64,000 nt of DNA from Vulcanisaeta sp. JCM 16159 (GTDB taxonomy: Archaea; Thermoproteota; Thermoprotei; Thermoproteales; Thermocladiaceae): the NCBI RefSeq assembly GCF_001316265.1, contig NZ_BBDN01000004.1:62001-126000 (forward strand). The letters are read 5' to 3'. This document shows positions 1 to 10,557 of the stretch, piece by piece. Under the pieces are notes generated by a model. It saw only the letters and a program-made list of their open reading frames with translations. It was not told where the DNA came from and did not search any database. The translations under genes and the position numbers were made by a program. The first letter of the stretch is position 1, and each line of letters begins with the position of its first letter.

Positions 1-1282
1 GGCGTAGTACAGAAGCATGCCCCACGTTGGGTACTCAGAGCCAGCCAGGCCAAGGAAGTTTATGGACGCCAGAGTCAGTATTGCACCGGGCACGTTAGTA
101 ACGAGTAAGTATAGTATGTACGGAATTATCTGGGGTAGAATGTGATTCCTCAATATCCACATCCTACTTGCGCCTGCAATCACTGCTGATTCTATGTATT
201 GAGCACTCCTTATCTGCATGATCATTGCCCTAATGATCCTAGCCGATGCGCCCCAGGACACGATTGCTAAGAACACCACAGCGTCCCAAATACTCCAGCC
301 AAACAGGACCGAGAAGACGATTAGCAATGGGAAGGCTGGCAGTAATATCACGAAGTCCGTAAGCCTCATTAATGACTCATCAACAAACCCACCGTAGAAT
401 CCAGCCATAATACCAATTATTACCGCTATAACCACTATTATCAATGCAGAGAGGAGGCCAATGGCGAGGTCTATTGGGAAGCCTGCCAAAAGCCCGAGCC
501 ATAAGTCATGGCCCTCATTATCAGTGCCCATCAAACCATATACCTGCCCCTGAAATACAATCTTTAGGTCATTCCTATTAATAACGGTAGAATTCTGCGA
601 AAAAAACATAAAATACCAGGACGAATTGATACGGTCCCTTCAATGGTACTAATTTACTGTCATCAACCGTGTAAAATATGTATGGAGTTGCAGATGACCC
701 AGTAGGCACTATACTACTCATGTGATACTCATCATTATAGAATAAGTTAACCTGACTTACGACCTCTGAGGTAACCCCAAGAGCGGTTACCCTACTATTA
801 ATGGGTAATGGACCGAGCATGATTTTACTTCCATCGGGTCTATAAACTGTTATTGACAACACCGGAGGTTGGGACATACTATATATGACTGGGTTGTTAA
901 CTACGATGAATATTTCACTCCATGGTTTATCATACTCATAATTAACGCTAAATGTCACTGTAATATAAGTAATACCGTTCTGCCGTTGCACATTGAATGC
1001 GTAATTATTTACATAGATCTGCTGCGAATACACAGGACCTATTATTGAATCAATCCAAGCAGGTGGTGCATATTGCGGATTCAGTTCCCAATATTTCGGA
1101 TTATTCCAAACACTTGCGAAGTTTGGTGGTAAGACTATGAGTGCATATATTGATACCACAACTAGGACTATGAATAATGCAGCAGCCACCTTACCTACGC
1201 TTGATGAGAAGAACTCCTTAACGATTTCACTGGGCGTCATTCCAAGAATCCTAAACTCACGCTTCTTCTTGGCCACATCCAT
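1..1282 (-). CDS. dppC: Peptide ABC transporter permease, DppC-type (3' end cut by window)
   Basis: Inner-membrane permease of a di/oligopeptide ABC importer, partner of the DppB-type permease just upstream. The N-terminal part has a cytoplasmic stretch, one membrane helix at about residues 32-52, and a large extracytoplasmic domain before the transport core; this enlarged domain is common in archaeal DppC proteins. The core (about 577 down to 1) has the family's helices and a typical EAA-like loop (SWGASARIIRAMIMQIRSAQ). The reading frame breaks at a run of seven A (600-606 on the plus strand); with six, the protein reads through. ATG at 1282 follows the dppB stop by a few bases with a GAGGTG ribosome site, so the two are co-transcribed. 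The C-terminus lies outside the window. Substrate is inferred from family only. Confidence 0.88.
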
Positions 1283-1286
1283 CACC

Positions 1287-2397
1287 TCACTCCCTGAGCC
1301 TTGGGTCGAGTATTATATATACTATTTCCATTATAAATATTATCACAATATAAAGCAATGTTGATGCATACGTTAATGCAACAACCACGGGTAAATCAGG
1401 CGTCGGCGATTCAACAATAGCTATATTATACACATAACCAAGACCCCACCATTGAAACACCATCTCCGTGACCAGGAAACCACCGAATATTATGAATGGT
1501 ATTGTTATGAAGATACTCGTCAATATAGATGGAGCGGCTGGCCTTAGTATGTACCTATTCACAACATGGCTCTCGGGTAACCCCTTAATTTTTGCGAAGG
1601 TCACGAAATCCTCCTGGGAAATGTTAAGTACAACAGTCCTTGCGAAGTATGCCCAACTACCAATATTAATTATTAGCACTGTTATTAAGGGTAGTGTAAG
1701 GTGCCATAGCAGGTCAAGGACCGCCTGTGGTATTGTGAATACCTTGGCTGGGTCTGTTAGCCACAGCTCATAGTACTTAGGGCTTACTATACCACCTGGT
1801 GGGAAGTAGATTGGCGAGTGAATCTGTGCCAGGTAGAATGAGAATACTATTAGCATGACAATGCCAAGCCACCACTGAGGTATACCATTAGCTAATGCCG
1901 CATAATACATAACGGCTTTATCTGACTTAGAACCGTACTTAAGGGCCGACCTGAGCCCTATTTCAATTCCTATAAAGGCACTTAGCAATATCCCTAATGT
2001 GTCAAGAAGTATAGTACCTGGTAATGCTGATAATATTATATCAACAACCTTTCCACCACCAACATTGCCGTACTCACTTGGGAAGTATGAATAACCCCAG
2101 TTAAAGACGACCATGTTATACATTATGTAGAGGGTCCTAATAGCAGGCGGTTCATTAAGACCATAGGCATTCTCTAATTCGGTCATTATCTGAGTTTGCA
2201 ATTGCTGTATCTGCGTTGAGTTATAGTGACCGTGCATCATTAAAGTCCTAATTATTGACTTCGTCTCCATTAATATCTCATCCTTAAGTATTTGTGACGC
2301 GGGACCCGCCAGTGCAAAAGATATTACAAAAAAGTACTATAAATAACAAAATAACTAATGTCGCTGCTCTAACGGCCAGCGTCCTCGCAAGACCCAT
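1287..2397 (-). CDS. dppB: Peptide ABC transporter permease, DppB-type
   Basis: Membrane permease forming the channel with the downstream DppC-type protein. Six predicted helices; the cytoplasmic EAA loop is visible around SQEDFVTFAKIKGLPESHVV, followed by the conserved YILRPA segment and the ending DPRLRE typical of DppB. The obvious open frame starts at 2270, but the family N-terminus (MGLARTLAVRAATLVILLF, a first membrane helix) is encoded upstream from ATG 2397 in another frame. The frames join if the run of six A at about 2329-2335 has one base fewer. This and the similar A7 break in dppC suggest homopolymer miscalls. The extracytoplasmic insert after helix 1 is longer than in bacterial DppB. 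The peptide substrate is inferred. Confidence 0.88.
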
Positions 2398-2516
2398 CGA
2401 GCCTAGAAAAACTTTTGGCGTTATTTAAGTCTTACTAACATTATGTAGGTAAATCTAAAATAAATAAAGTAAGTATAAGAAATTATTTTAAAGGAATATT
2501 ATATTTACAAACTTAA

Positions 2517-5187
2517 TTATCTTCTTCTTCTAATAACTAACCAAATGCCGACTGCAATTATTATTATAATTATTACAACTATTATAGCGATTAATAGCGT
2601 TGTGCTCATCGTAACAGCATGCGTGGTTACAGTCGGAGTCACAGTTGTTGGTGGAGGCGGTGACACTGTTAATGATGTTACGTACTGCACAGGTATCTGA
2701 ACTACATTGGTGAATGCGTAGAGTAATAGTTCGTAGGTACCGGAGTCAATGTCGCAGTTACATTGCTTGGTATAGTCACTGTTAATACGCCGGGTGTTGT
2801 CGATGATGCAAAGGTCTCATAAATAATCTGTCCAGTGACCGGGTTGATCAAGTATACGTATGCCTCTGGGTTACCGACAGCGCTTACTGTTACGTTCAGT
2901 ACATTTGTGGTGTTAGTGTATATCGAAGATGGTGATACCGCGGTTATACTCGGTATCAGATTGGTCGGCACCGACGTGACACCCAACTTAACAAAGACCT
3001 GGTTGTACCAATACGTATAATTATATGGATAGCCGCTCCAACTAACGAGTATCGCGGATTGCGGTGTAGCCGTGGTTATGCTCTTGAGTATGTATGGTCC
3101 ATTACTGATCCAGAAGTTGCCATAGGTGTTGTAGAAGTTAAGGGCATCCTCATAGTCCTGGATAGCCGTTGCGGTTGCGTTTGGACCCAGGAAGTTATAG
3201 CCGTTGATTATGGCCCACGAGCATTATCCCATATGTATCCTGTATTAATCCAGTTCTGAAGCACGCTAGCAAGGTACTGGTTGAACTGTGGCGACCTGAA
3301 GTCAGCCTGTGGTATACTTAGTGATTGAGCTTCACCGCTCGTGAATGCGTACTTACCCTGCTGATATGCGTAGAACTCTAGGGCGAGGTCAACCCATGGG
3401 TTAGCAAATGATGGGAAGCCAGGTGCATAGTAGGCTGCCACGAAGTTGGGGTCTGGGAACCAGTAGTTACCGTAAATCACTACCGTGCCATTCGGGAAGA
3501 ACTGCATACCAACGATTGAGCTTACTGTTGGTGCTATTATGCCACCAACATCACTTGCGGTTGCTTGGTTATGACCCAAGTCTAACGCGCCGGTTGTCGT
3601 TGTTGCTGCTAGGTCAAACCACGTGTAGTAGAAGAATATTATGTCGGCCATGCTTATTGGCTGGCCATCCTGCCAGTACTGGCCTAGCCAGGTGCCGTTA
3701 AAGTACAGGTAAACGATGGACTTGGCGTACTGTCCAGGCCCAACATCCTGCCACTTCTCAGCGGTTGCATTCCAAATAACGGCATTGGGCGGTACCGGGA
3801 ATATCGCTGAGCCATTCGGGCTAATTATTGCATTCCAGGCACCCCTAATTGGCATTGGTTCGCCAGTGAATGGGTTGTAGAAGGCGAATGGGTCGCTCGT
3901 GAACTCCTGAATGACGTCATATGAGTAGGTATCTATTGAGACGAACCATCCGAAGTTATTCCATGGGAACTCGCTTACGTGGAACATGCCGACATTGAGC
4001 ACATTGGGATGAACCGTTGAATATGCGAACTTAATACCTAGAGGCCACTCGAGGCCGAAGATGCTGGGCATCCAGTTGGTTAGGTTCTGTATTGGGTATG
4101 GGAATGTGGCTGCAACGAGCCATACCCTAACGGCCTGTTGGAAGCAGTCATAGAGGGCAGTCTTTGAGTAGTCCTCGAACTGCTGGAGTGATGTGAAGTT
4201 ACCCGTGGCAGCCCACGTAGTTAATGTATCGATTGTTGAGTTGGCGTACTGCCAGTAGCCAGTTACGCCCCAGCCAGGCATGTTGCCAGTCCATGATGCG
4301 CAGAATGAAGCACCGGCATAGGTATCCCAGGCTCTGGGTATATGGTCCAGGCCTCAGTGTATATTTGCCACTCCATCTGTGCTGGGTTCGAGCCATAAAC
4401 CATCGTTAAAGCCTCCGATAAGTCGCCATATATTGGCTTAACTGTAAAACCAAGGCTTTGAAGTTCCGACATGAAGAACTGCCCAATGGCGTATCTGAAT
4501 GGGTCGTCCTTCCTAATGAAGAATATTATCGTGACAGGCTGCGGTGTAGTGCTATTGGGTGGTATGTAGTACCACTGGTGGTTAATGTATAGTATTCTAC
4601 CAACCCATGGGTTGTACATGCCGTCAAAGTTTGCAGTCGTGTTTATCGCCTGGAAGAGGGCAAAGATTGACTGATTAACATACGTCGGGTTATAATGAAT
4701 ATTTGCCTGGACAATCATTGGTTGGATTAAAAGCTGGCTATCTATTGCGAAGGGCCCGGGCCAGTCATACATGGGCGTTGCATAGCCTGAGAAGACCTGG
4801 GTTATTATTGCATGCCTATCGACTAGGTAGTTCATTAGGAACCTGAACTGCCAGTAGGCGAATGGGTTAAACGTGGTGTTGCTTGGGTATGGATTGAAGA
4901 GTAGGTCGTAAGCTGAGGTTACCGCCGGGCTAACCATCTGTATGCCCGGCGTTGTGCTTAACTGCGACAATATATTAGGCGGTAATGCAAACGGGTTTAG
5001 GTAAATATCTATCCTACCTGATGTGAAGTATTGAACAGCCTCGGTCGGTGTGACTTCGTATAGGTTTACCGTTGATGGCATTGTCTGCTGAGCATTAACT
5101 ATGAGACTCACCATTAGTAGGGCTGTTATTAGCACTGCTGCTGTTAGTATGAACACCTTGTTTTTTTATTCCCCCTTGTTTAGGCAT
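2517..5187 (-). CDS. Extracellular peptide-binding protein of ABC transporter, C-terminally membrane anchored
   Basis: Solute-binding lipoprotein-like component (SBP family 5) that delivers peptides to the DppBC permeases encoded downstream. It has an N-terminal signal/anchor helix (FILTAAVLITALLMVSLIVNA), a long Asn/Tyr/Trp-rich two-lobed domain, then a Pro/Thr-rich stalk (SPPPPTTVTPTV), a single C-terminal helix and an Arg tail (RRRR), the usual crenarchaeal architecture for surface-anchored binding proteins. About 890 residues. Frame breaks occur near 5161 (seven A where six restore frame and a start MPKQGGIKN at 5187), near 4275, near 3220-2990 and near 2715. Many NxT/S sites fit N-glycosylation by the AglB homologue in this window. 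Ligand not determinable. Confidence 0.82.
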
Positions 5188-5211
5188 ACCATGCTTTCCT
5201 GAATTAAGTTT

Positions 5212-5706
5212 TTAAGCTTTTCCATGTATATTAATTATTGATTCTATAAATCCAATTATTAATAATGCAATTACTATTATAAATAATATTGCGAGTATTA
5301 TTGTTAATACATTAATTATTTCAGGTCTATAAATACCAATTACCATAATTTCCCCATTACCTACCGATGTTAGATTGAGCATGGTTATTGTCGTGAAGCT
5401 CAGTTCCTTTGATTGATAGGGACCTAGATCAGTTACGTTATAAAGTGTTACTGTTATATTTGTCTCAGGTATCCATTTAGCCACCGTTATGTTTATGTCC
5501 AGGTTACTATCATTAGTTTCCAAAATGAGAAATACTGTTTCTGATGGATTTATTGTGAATGAGTCATTAATAGGTGGCCCTTTATAATAATAATTAACGC
5601 TAAATGGATTTATGATTAAGTATATGGCAAGTATAACCGTAACTGCACCAATAATGTACGCGGTAATTATAAACCTGTTTCTGAAAATTTCACGAAGCAT
5701 TGACAA
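5212..5706 (-). CDS. Small two-helix membrane protein of unknown function
   Basis: A 164-residue protein not assigned to a family. An N-terminal helix (about residues 13-33) and a C-terminal helix (about 135-155) flank a roughly 90-residue Asn/Thr-rich beta-like domain with several potential N-glycosylation sites, so the middle should face outside. It lies 25 bases upstream of the peptide-binding protein gene on the same strand and could be co-transcribed, possibly as an accessory of the transporter; that is positional inference only. ATG at 5706 or 5700. Confidence 0.6.
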   Translation of the reverse strand: MSMLREIFRNRFIITAYIIGAVTVILAIYLIINPFSVNYYYKGPPINDSFTINPSETVFLILETNDSNLDINITVAKWIPETNITVTLYNVTDLGPYQSKELSFTTITMLNLTSVGNGEIMVIGIYRPEIINVLTIILAILFIIVIALLIIGFIESIINIHGKA

Positions 5707-5718
5707 GCACTTTTAATA

Positions 5719-5874
5719 CTATACCTTAAGTTTTGTTCTTCTCCATAGCCTCCTGGCTGGGTTTGTTAAGACTTTTCTATCGGTCTTTGCGGTTACCCAA
5801 ATTGGCGGCGCCCTGTTTGACTTGCCCGCCGCCGCGAGCCTTAATTTCTTACCCAGTGGTTTATTCCTGGCCAT
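5719..5874 (-). CDS. rpl39e: 50S ribosomal protein L39e
   Basis: Structural protein of the large subunit lining the peptide exit tunnel. A 51-residue, strongly basic peptide beginning [18 protein letters not shown] and ending [11 protein letters not shown], matching the family in length and motifs ([10 protein letters not shown]). It directly follows the PDCD5-like gene (stop of one and start of the other 5 bases apart) in the common archaeal order eS19-PDCD5-eL39. Confidence 0.93.
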   Translation of the reverse strand: MARNKPLGKKLRLAAAGKSNRAPPIWVTAKTDRKVLTNPARRLWRRTKLKV

Positions 5875-5879
5875 AATCC

Positions 5880-6245
5880 TCACCTATACCTTATCCTGAA
5901 CTCCCTATGGGTCTGTTTATAAATTGTTTCCAGTATCTTCTTGAGGTCCTCATCGGTTATGGGAACCTTAATCCTGCCAGACTGGGCCAGGGCAATTAAC
6001 TGCTGCTCAAGGGCATCAACGAGTTCGGGCTTAACTACCCTTAGATTATCAAGTCTTTCGCGTGCCTCAGGTGTCAGTATCGCCCGTAGAACCGCCCTCC
6101 TTTGTGCAGCTAATTCCTGCCTCTTTTTCTCCTCCTCAATCTGCTTCTGGAGTTCCTGGATTTTCCTCTGTCTGATGGCTTCAAGTTCATCCTCACTCAT
6201 TTCCTGATCACCCCCCGTCTCCTCATAATTATCATCAATAGACAT
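5880..6245 (-). CDS. DNA-binding protein of the PDCD5/TFAR19 family
   Basis: Archaeal homologue of human PDCD5, a small helical nucleic-acid-binding protein of uncertain role. 121 residues: an acidic N-terminus, a Gln/Glu/Arg coiled helix ([19 protein letters not shown]), then the three-helix core ([19 protein letters not shown]) and a basic tail ending HREFRIRYR. Length and order of elements match the family. It sits between the genes for eS19 and eL39 on the same strand, as in many crenarchaea. Confidence 0.9.
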   Translation of the reverse strand: MSIDDNYEETGGDQEMSEDELEAIRQRKIQELQKQIEEEKKRQELAAQRRAVLRAILTPEARERLDNLRVVKPELVDALEQQLIALAQSGRIKVPITDEDLKKILETIYKQTHREFRIRYR

Positions 6246-6309
6246 GACACAACAGAGGCAGTGAGCCTATTTATTAACCTTAAACCTTTATGAGGCTATC
6301 AATTTAATT

Positions 6310-6788
6310 TTACTCAGTAGTCGTATTAGGCGTTAAGTACTTAGCCAATTCAGGCCTTTGCTTAGCCATCTCCTTAAGTATGTTCAGGGCTATTTTATCA
6401 AGTAGTGACCTTCCCTGGGGCGTTATAACCCTACCCTCCTTAGTCTTCGTTACGAGGCCGGCAGCTCGAGTTGATGAAGTATATTCCTAATTATTGCACC
6501 ACCGGCCTTCCTCGTCCTCTCACTCCTAACGGCACTACCAACCTTAGCCTATAGCTAAATGCCATTCTCAAGCTGCCAAGCCTACCGGACCATTTAGGTA
6601 AATTTTTCTTAAAACGGCGGCGGCCTTATGTACCACCAATCATCCTGCATTGGAGGCCTATCTTTATTCGGCCCGGTCTTAACGAAGAGTGCCCAATCCG
6701 ACGGCTTTACCTGGGGTACATTCTCCCTTAAGTACTTAGCTAGTTCCCTAATCAATAGGTCCGCTGGCACGTCCTTAACGCTTACCAA
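6310..6788 (-). CDS. rps19e: 30S ribosomal protein S19e (two frame breaks)
   Basis: Small-subunit ribosomal protein. The N-terminal part VSVKDVPADLLIREL ... WALFVKTGPNKDRPP ... WWYIR is diagnostic; the frame then shifts (about 6615) into a segment containing GRLGSLRMAF and again near 6470-6540 into the C-terminal winged-helix part (HQLEAAGLVTK ... KYLTPNTTTE). A TTG at 6788 gives the family N-terminus; an in-frame ATG at 6845 would add about 19 residues that do not resemble the family. First gene of the eS19-PDCD5-eL39 cluster. Loss of this protein is implausible, so the breaks are probably sequence errors. Confidence 0.85.
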
Positions 6789-6886
6789 GGCTGATCGGGA
6801 ATACGGGGTAGTTAGGGTTAATAAGCATTTACTTGGCGTGGCCACTTAATCTTAACGGTGCTAATTCCTCTATTTAAGTAAAAGAT

Positions 6887-7063
6887 TCAATGCGGTACAT
6901 GCATCATTGGGTTTATGATGTTCTCTGTAGTGATGATTGACAGTGTTGATGTCAGCATCACTGTTGCATCTAAATTCATGGCCGTGGGCACCATAGTGCC
7001 CCAGGCACGGGCCGGCATTGGCGCGGTGGCAATGCAATAATGCAACTCCTGGAGATTCCCCAT
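6887..7063 (-). CDS. Possible 58-residue leaderless small protein
   Basis: Starts with ATG at 7063 exactly 26 nt downstream of a TTATAAAA box (minus strand), the spacing of leaderless archaeal genes. It encodes MGNLQELHYCIATAP ... IINPMMHVPH, rich in Met and Thr, with no recognised family. The same DNA can form a strong hairpin: GGGCAC, a CATA loop, then GTGCCC, inside a longer imperfect GGCCGT/ACGGGCC stem (about 6980-7015), so a structured RNA is the alternative. It occupies most of the gap between eS19 and TFS. Protein coding is not demonstrated. Confidence 0.35.
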   Translation of the reverse strand: MGNLQELHYCIATAPMPARAWGTMVPTAMNLDATVMLTSTLSIITTENIINPMMHVPH

Positions 7064-7179
7064 GGTTTAATAAGCCCTGAGTTTTATAAGTGTTTGACCA
7101 CCGCTTATTTCCAAACGTATAGGTTTGTTGGTTAATGATTAGAAGAATTAATAAATAGGTTGCTTTGTGGATTTGTGCA

Positions 7180-7518
7180 ATGGCCATCAAATTCTGCCCG
7201 AGATGTAAAAGTGTAATGGTTTTAACAAAGAAGGATGGGAAAGCCGTTTGGAGGTGCCCGAAGTGTGGTTATGAAGAGGAGGCTAATGTTAATGGTGCGA
7301 AGCTTGTTGAGAGGACCGCACCGGCCAGGAAGGATGATAGGCCAATAGTGCTTACCAAGTCTGGTGAGGAGGCGCTGCCCAAGGTTAGGAAGACCTGCCC
7401 AAGGTGTGGCTATGAGGAGGCGTATTTCTGGGTTCAACAGACCAGGGCAGCTGATGAGCCACCAACCAGGTTCTATAAGTGCGTTAGGTGTGGGTACGTT
7501 TGGCGTGAGTACGAGTAA
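7180..7518 (+). CDS. tfs: Transcription elongation factor TFS (TFIIS/RPB9-like)
   Basis: Stimulates RNA cleavage by backtracked archaeal RNA polymerase. 112 residues with an N-terminal zinc ribbon (CPRCKS ... CPKCGYEE) and a C-terminal one (CPRCGYEE ... CVRCGYVW); the catalytic acidic pair is present in the loop RAADEPPTRFYKC. ATG 7180 gives the family N-terminus (MAIKFCP) and lies about 28-30 nt after an AATAAATA box, so the mRNA is probably leaderless. First gene of a plus-strand replication/translation block. Confidence 0.94.
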   Translation: MAIKFCPRCKSVMVLTKKDGKAVWRCPKCGYEEEANVNGAKLVERTAPARKDDRPIVLTKSGEEALPKVRKTCPRCGYEEAYFWVQQTRAADEPPTRFYKCVRCGYVWREYE

Positions 7519-7593
7519 AACCGTAATTACTAAGTAATACTGTTTCTGCTGAGGATGTAGAGTTTATATTTGAGTGTTGGTTAGGTAGCAGTA

Positions 7594-8347
7594 ATGTCTG
7601 AGGTGAAGATTACATATCCAGATGCGAGGGAGTTTTCGCAAATAATAGACGCAGTATCTGCACTAATAGAGGAGGCGAGTTTTAACTTGGCTAGTGATGG
7701 TCTTAAGTTAAGAGCACTGGACCCATCTAGGACAGCGATGATTGACTTATTAATACCCAGGGAGGCCTTTGAGGAGTTCCCCGAGAGCCTTAGTGAGGAG
7801 GTTAGGATTGGCGTGAACTTTGATGACTTCAAGAAGTTGCTGAGGAGGATTAAGAAGGGTGATAAACTGGGCATGGAGGTCAGTGAGGGTAAGCTTAGGG
7901 TTAGGCTTGTTGGTAAGGCCTCAAGGACAATGACACTGCCGCTCATTGACATTGGCGCTGAGGAATTACCAACACCAAAGGTTGTGTATACAGTACTTGC
8001 CAAGGTATCCAGTGATGCACTAAATGAGGCGCTTAAGGATGCGACGTAATTGCTGATGCAGTTAAGTTCGACGCTAAGGATGATGGTTTATACGTGTCTG
8101 CAAGTAGTGATAAGGGTGATGTTGAGGTTAAGTTTGAGAAGGAGGGTGAGGTGATGTTCGAGTATGATCTCAAGGAACCGGCAACGGCTAAGTATAGCTT
8201 GATTACTTGGTGGACACGGTGTCAAAGGCATATAGGATTAGTGATATAGTCACTATTGAGTTTGCCACGCAGAAGCCCATTGCACTTACGTTTGAGATTC
8301 CAATGGGTGGTAAGTTAACGTACTACATAGCTCCAATGATTGAGTAA
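7594..8347 (+). CDS. pcn: DNA polymerase sliding clamp PCNA (two frame breaks)
   Basis: Ring-shaped processivity factor for archaeal DNA polymerases. Reads SEVKITYPDAREFSQIIDAV to LKDAT in one frame, then continues after a missing base near 8049 (IADAVKFDAKDDGLYVSAS) and again after a missing G near 8205 (LDYLVDTVSKAY), ending YYIAPMIE. Total about 250 residues, the family length, with both PCNA domains. The two single-base losses in an essential gene point to sequence errors. It precedes the primase and GINS genes, a natural replication grouping. Other crenarchaea carry several PCNA paralogues, so which paralogue this is cannot be told. Confidence 0.9.
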
Positions 8348-8432
8348 TTTCATGCCATAAATAATTAAATAATACGTTTTTTACGCTGTAAAAATGATTT
8401 TAATGTAGAAATTAATGGTATAGGTGTTTCAT

Positions 8433-9475
8433 ATGCCGGGCTTCATTGATTTAGTTAAGGTATTATTTAGGAATTACTATAGGGGTGCTGATCTATCTGA
8501 AATTAATGATTTGGAAAGAAGGGAGTTTGGTTTTCAATTCTTCGATAAGGAGGGGATGGTTAGGCACATGGCCTTTAAGAATAGTGATGAATTGAGGCAT
8601 TACCTGGTGAGTAATGTTCCATCCCACGTATACTACTCATCAGCTCTTTACAACGACCCAGCCAACCAAGACATGGACGCCAAGGGTTGGCTGGGTGCCG
8701 ACTTAATCTTCGATATAGATGGTGATCACCTACCCACACAGAATTGTCAGGGCGTTGAGCTTATGACCCTTGAGTGCCTTAGTGATGCCACTGAGGAGGT
8801 TAACAAACTCGTTGATTCACTAATCGAGGATTTTGGGCTTTCCGATTCATCGATTAAGATCTTCTTCAGCGGTCATAGGGGCTATCACGTACATATTGAA
8901 TTGCCCGATGTTCGGGATTTAACGGATGAGGAGAGGAGGGAGATAATCGATTACTTGCTGTTACGGGGCTTTGATATTGAACGTTTAATTAGGGCAATGC
9001 CGTCCTCATAGATGCTAGGTTAAGGGGTATTGGCGGTAGGTTGGCATCGTTAATTCATGAATTAGATCCTGAATTACTTAATAGCCTTAGTAACAGGAAG
9101 AAAATAGGCAAGTACTTAATTCGAATGCTCGGTTCCTTAAATCACGTAGTTAGTGAACGCTTGTCCACACACATCGATGAGGTTGTGACCATGGATGTTC
9201 ATCGACTAATTAGGCTGCCTAACTCACTGCATGGCAAGACTGGGCTCAGGGTCATCAGGGTTAGCCCAAGCGATTTGGAGAGGGGGGCTGATTTCATCGT
9301 CGATAAGGCAATACAGTTTAGGAGGGGTTCATTATCGCTGAGACTTACAAAGAAATTGCCTGTGAGGAGGGTCTTGGGTGAGGACATTAATGGTGATGAG
9401 GGGAGTGTTATTAAAGTGCCTACCTATGTCGGTATATACCTGGTAATGAGTGGTTGGGGTGAGCCAGTTGATTAG
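8433..9475 (+). CDS. priS: DNA primase catalytic (small) subunit PriS (one frame break)
   Basis: Synthesises replication primers with PriL. The segment GWLGADLIFDIDGDHL carries the catalytic acidic residues of the archaeo-eukaryotic primase fold and FSGHRGYHVHI the conserved SGxRGxH motif. The frame breaks near 9001-9010 and resumes at LRGIGGRLASLIHEL. The C-terminal part contains VTMDVHRLIRLPNSLHGKTGL, typical of PriS. About 347 residues. Start taken at ATG 8433 (MPGFIDLVKVLFRNYY); ATG 8424 is possible. The 3' end overlaps the GINS gene. Confidence 0.92.
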
Positions 9476-9968
9476 CGATGTGCTTAGGAGGTTAATGGAT
9501 TTCGCAAAGCTTGAGGTGAGTACTGAGGAGATCCAGAGACCGCCGTTTGAGTCTTATGCTCAATTGGTACAGGAGTTAAATAGTAGGTTGTCAATGGGTG
9601 GTAATGTGCTTGATAAGGAATTGATCGAATCCGCGATGAGCATGGTTAGGGAGACGGTGGCCATCCTCGTTAGGAAGAGGATTGAGAAGATAATGAGGTA
9701 CTACCAAGCCGGTAAGGAAGTACCGCAGGATGCATTACTCCCAGAGGAGAGGAGGTTTCTTATGCCATTACTGGAACTCAAGATTACTGAAGCACCTAGG
9801 AGTGAGGTTCAGGGATTAGCGATTGTATCGTTCAAGAAGGGGTTCCCAGTACTTTATAGTGTTCGTTTGGTGACCATTGGCCCATTTTCTCAATTTGATG
9901 TCGCGGTAATGCCTAGGAGTGATGCCGAGGAACTACTGCGTAGGGGGGTTGTTGACATTATTCGTTAG
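9450..9968 (+). CDS. gins15: GINS complex subunit (Gins15/Sld5-Psf1 type)
   Basis: Part of the archaeal CMG replicative helicase, linking MCM and primase. 172 residues: an N-terminal helical domain (VREtvAILVRKRIEKIMRYYQ) followed by a C-terminal beta domain (EVQGLAIVSFKKGFPVLYSV) that carries a short linker, the A-B order of Gins15. GTG start at 9450 overlaps the end of priS by 26 bases; this priS-gins coupling is well known in Sulfolobus. The assignment rests on fold-like pattern and context. Confidence 0.82.
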   Translation: MVGVSQLISDVLRRLMDFAKLEVSTEEIQRPPFESYAQLVQELNSRLSMGGNVLDKELIESAMSMVRETVAILVRKRIEKIMRYYQAGKEVPQDALLPEERRFLMPLLELKITEAPRSEVQGLAIVSFKKGFPVLYSVRLVTIGPFSQFDVAVMPRSDAEELLRRGVVDIIR

Positions 9969-10016
9969 GATTAACGGAGGTAAAAATATAAAAGGGGTCT
10001 TATCCTGTGGTACTTC

Positions 10017-10301
10017 GTGAAGTTTCCCAAGGTTGTGAGGGTTTATTGCCCAAGGTGTAATACGTACACGGAGCATACAGTGACTATTTACAGCCATGGA
10101 AAGAGGAGGGATTTATCTGAGGGCCAGAGGAGATACTTGAGAAAGCTTAAGGGTTATGGCTCCAGCAGGAAGCCCAAGCAGAAGAGGTTTGCCAAGACAA
10201 CGAAGAAGATAGTCGTTAAGCTTCAATGTAGGCAATGCGGCTATGTGTTAATGAGGCCGATAGGTAGATTGAAGAAACTTGAGTTGGCTGAGACAAGGTG
10301 A
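10017..10301 (+). CDS. rpl44e: 50S ribosomal protein L44e
   Basis: Zinc-binding large-subunit protein. 94 residues starting [19 protein letters not shown] with a CxxC ... CRQCGY zinc ribbon and the characteristic [14 protein letters not shown] region. GTG start at 10017 lies about 28 nt after a TATAAAAG box, so transcription begins close to the start codon. It is followed within 8 bases by the S27e gene. Confidence 0.95.
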   Translation: MKFPKVVRVYCPRCNTYTEHTVTIYSHGKRRDLSEGQRRYLRKLKGYGSSRKPKQKRFAKTTKKIVVKLQCRQCGYVLMRPIGRLKKLELAETR

Positions 10302-10308
10302 GGTGGCA

Positions 10309-10515
10309 ATGCCCACTAACTGGCGATCGGTCCTTGTTCCAAGGCCGAGGTCAAGGTTCCTGAGGGTTAGGTGTAATAATTGTGGTAATGAGCAAGTGGT
10401 CTTTGATAGGCCAGCCATGGTTGTTAGGTGCTTGGTCTGCGGCAACGTTCTCATAGAGCCCACTGGTGGTAAGGGTAGGATCGTTGGAGCAACGGTAGTG
10501 GCAACCTACGAATGA
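10309..10515 (+). CDS. rps27e: 30S ribosomal protein S27e
   Basis: Small-subunit zinc-ribbon protein, 68 residues ([17 protein letters not shown]). The zinc ligands are CNNCGNEQ and [18 protein letters not shown] ribosome site precedes ATG 10309, which decides this start over an upstream in-frame one. Lies in the conserved archaeal series eL44-eS27-aIF2alpha-Nop10. Confidence 0.95.
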   Translation: MPTNWRSVLVPRPRSRFLRVRCNNCGNEQVVFDRPAMVVRCLVCGNVLIEPTGGKGRIVGATVVATYE

Positions 10516-10557
10516 AAATAGTGAAAAGATATAAATTGAGTCTCATTCCTTTCATAG

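Noticed and set aside
6980-7020. Hairpin in the eS19-TFS gap as part of RNase P or SRP RNA
   Set aside because: None of the conserved RNase P core motifs (such as GAGGAAAGTCC) or an SRP helix 8 signature is present nearby.
6870-7190. 106-codon minus-strand frame across the eS19-TFS gap
   Set aside because: His/Asn-rich, no start context, runs into the TFS promoter and coding start; the 58-residue leaderless frame is better placed.
7594-8347. PCNA as a pseudogene
   Set aside because: Both breaks are single-base and the remaining sequence is fully family-like; sequence error is more likely in an essential gene.
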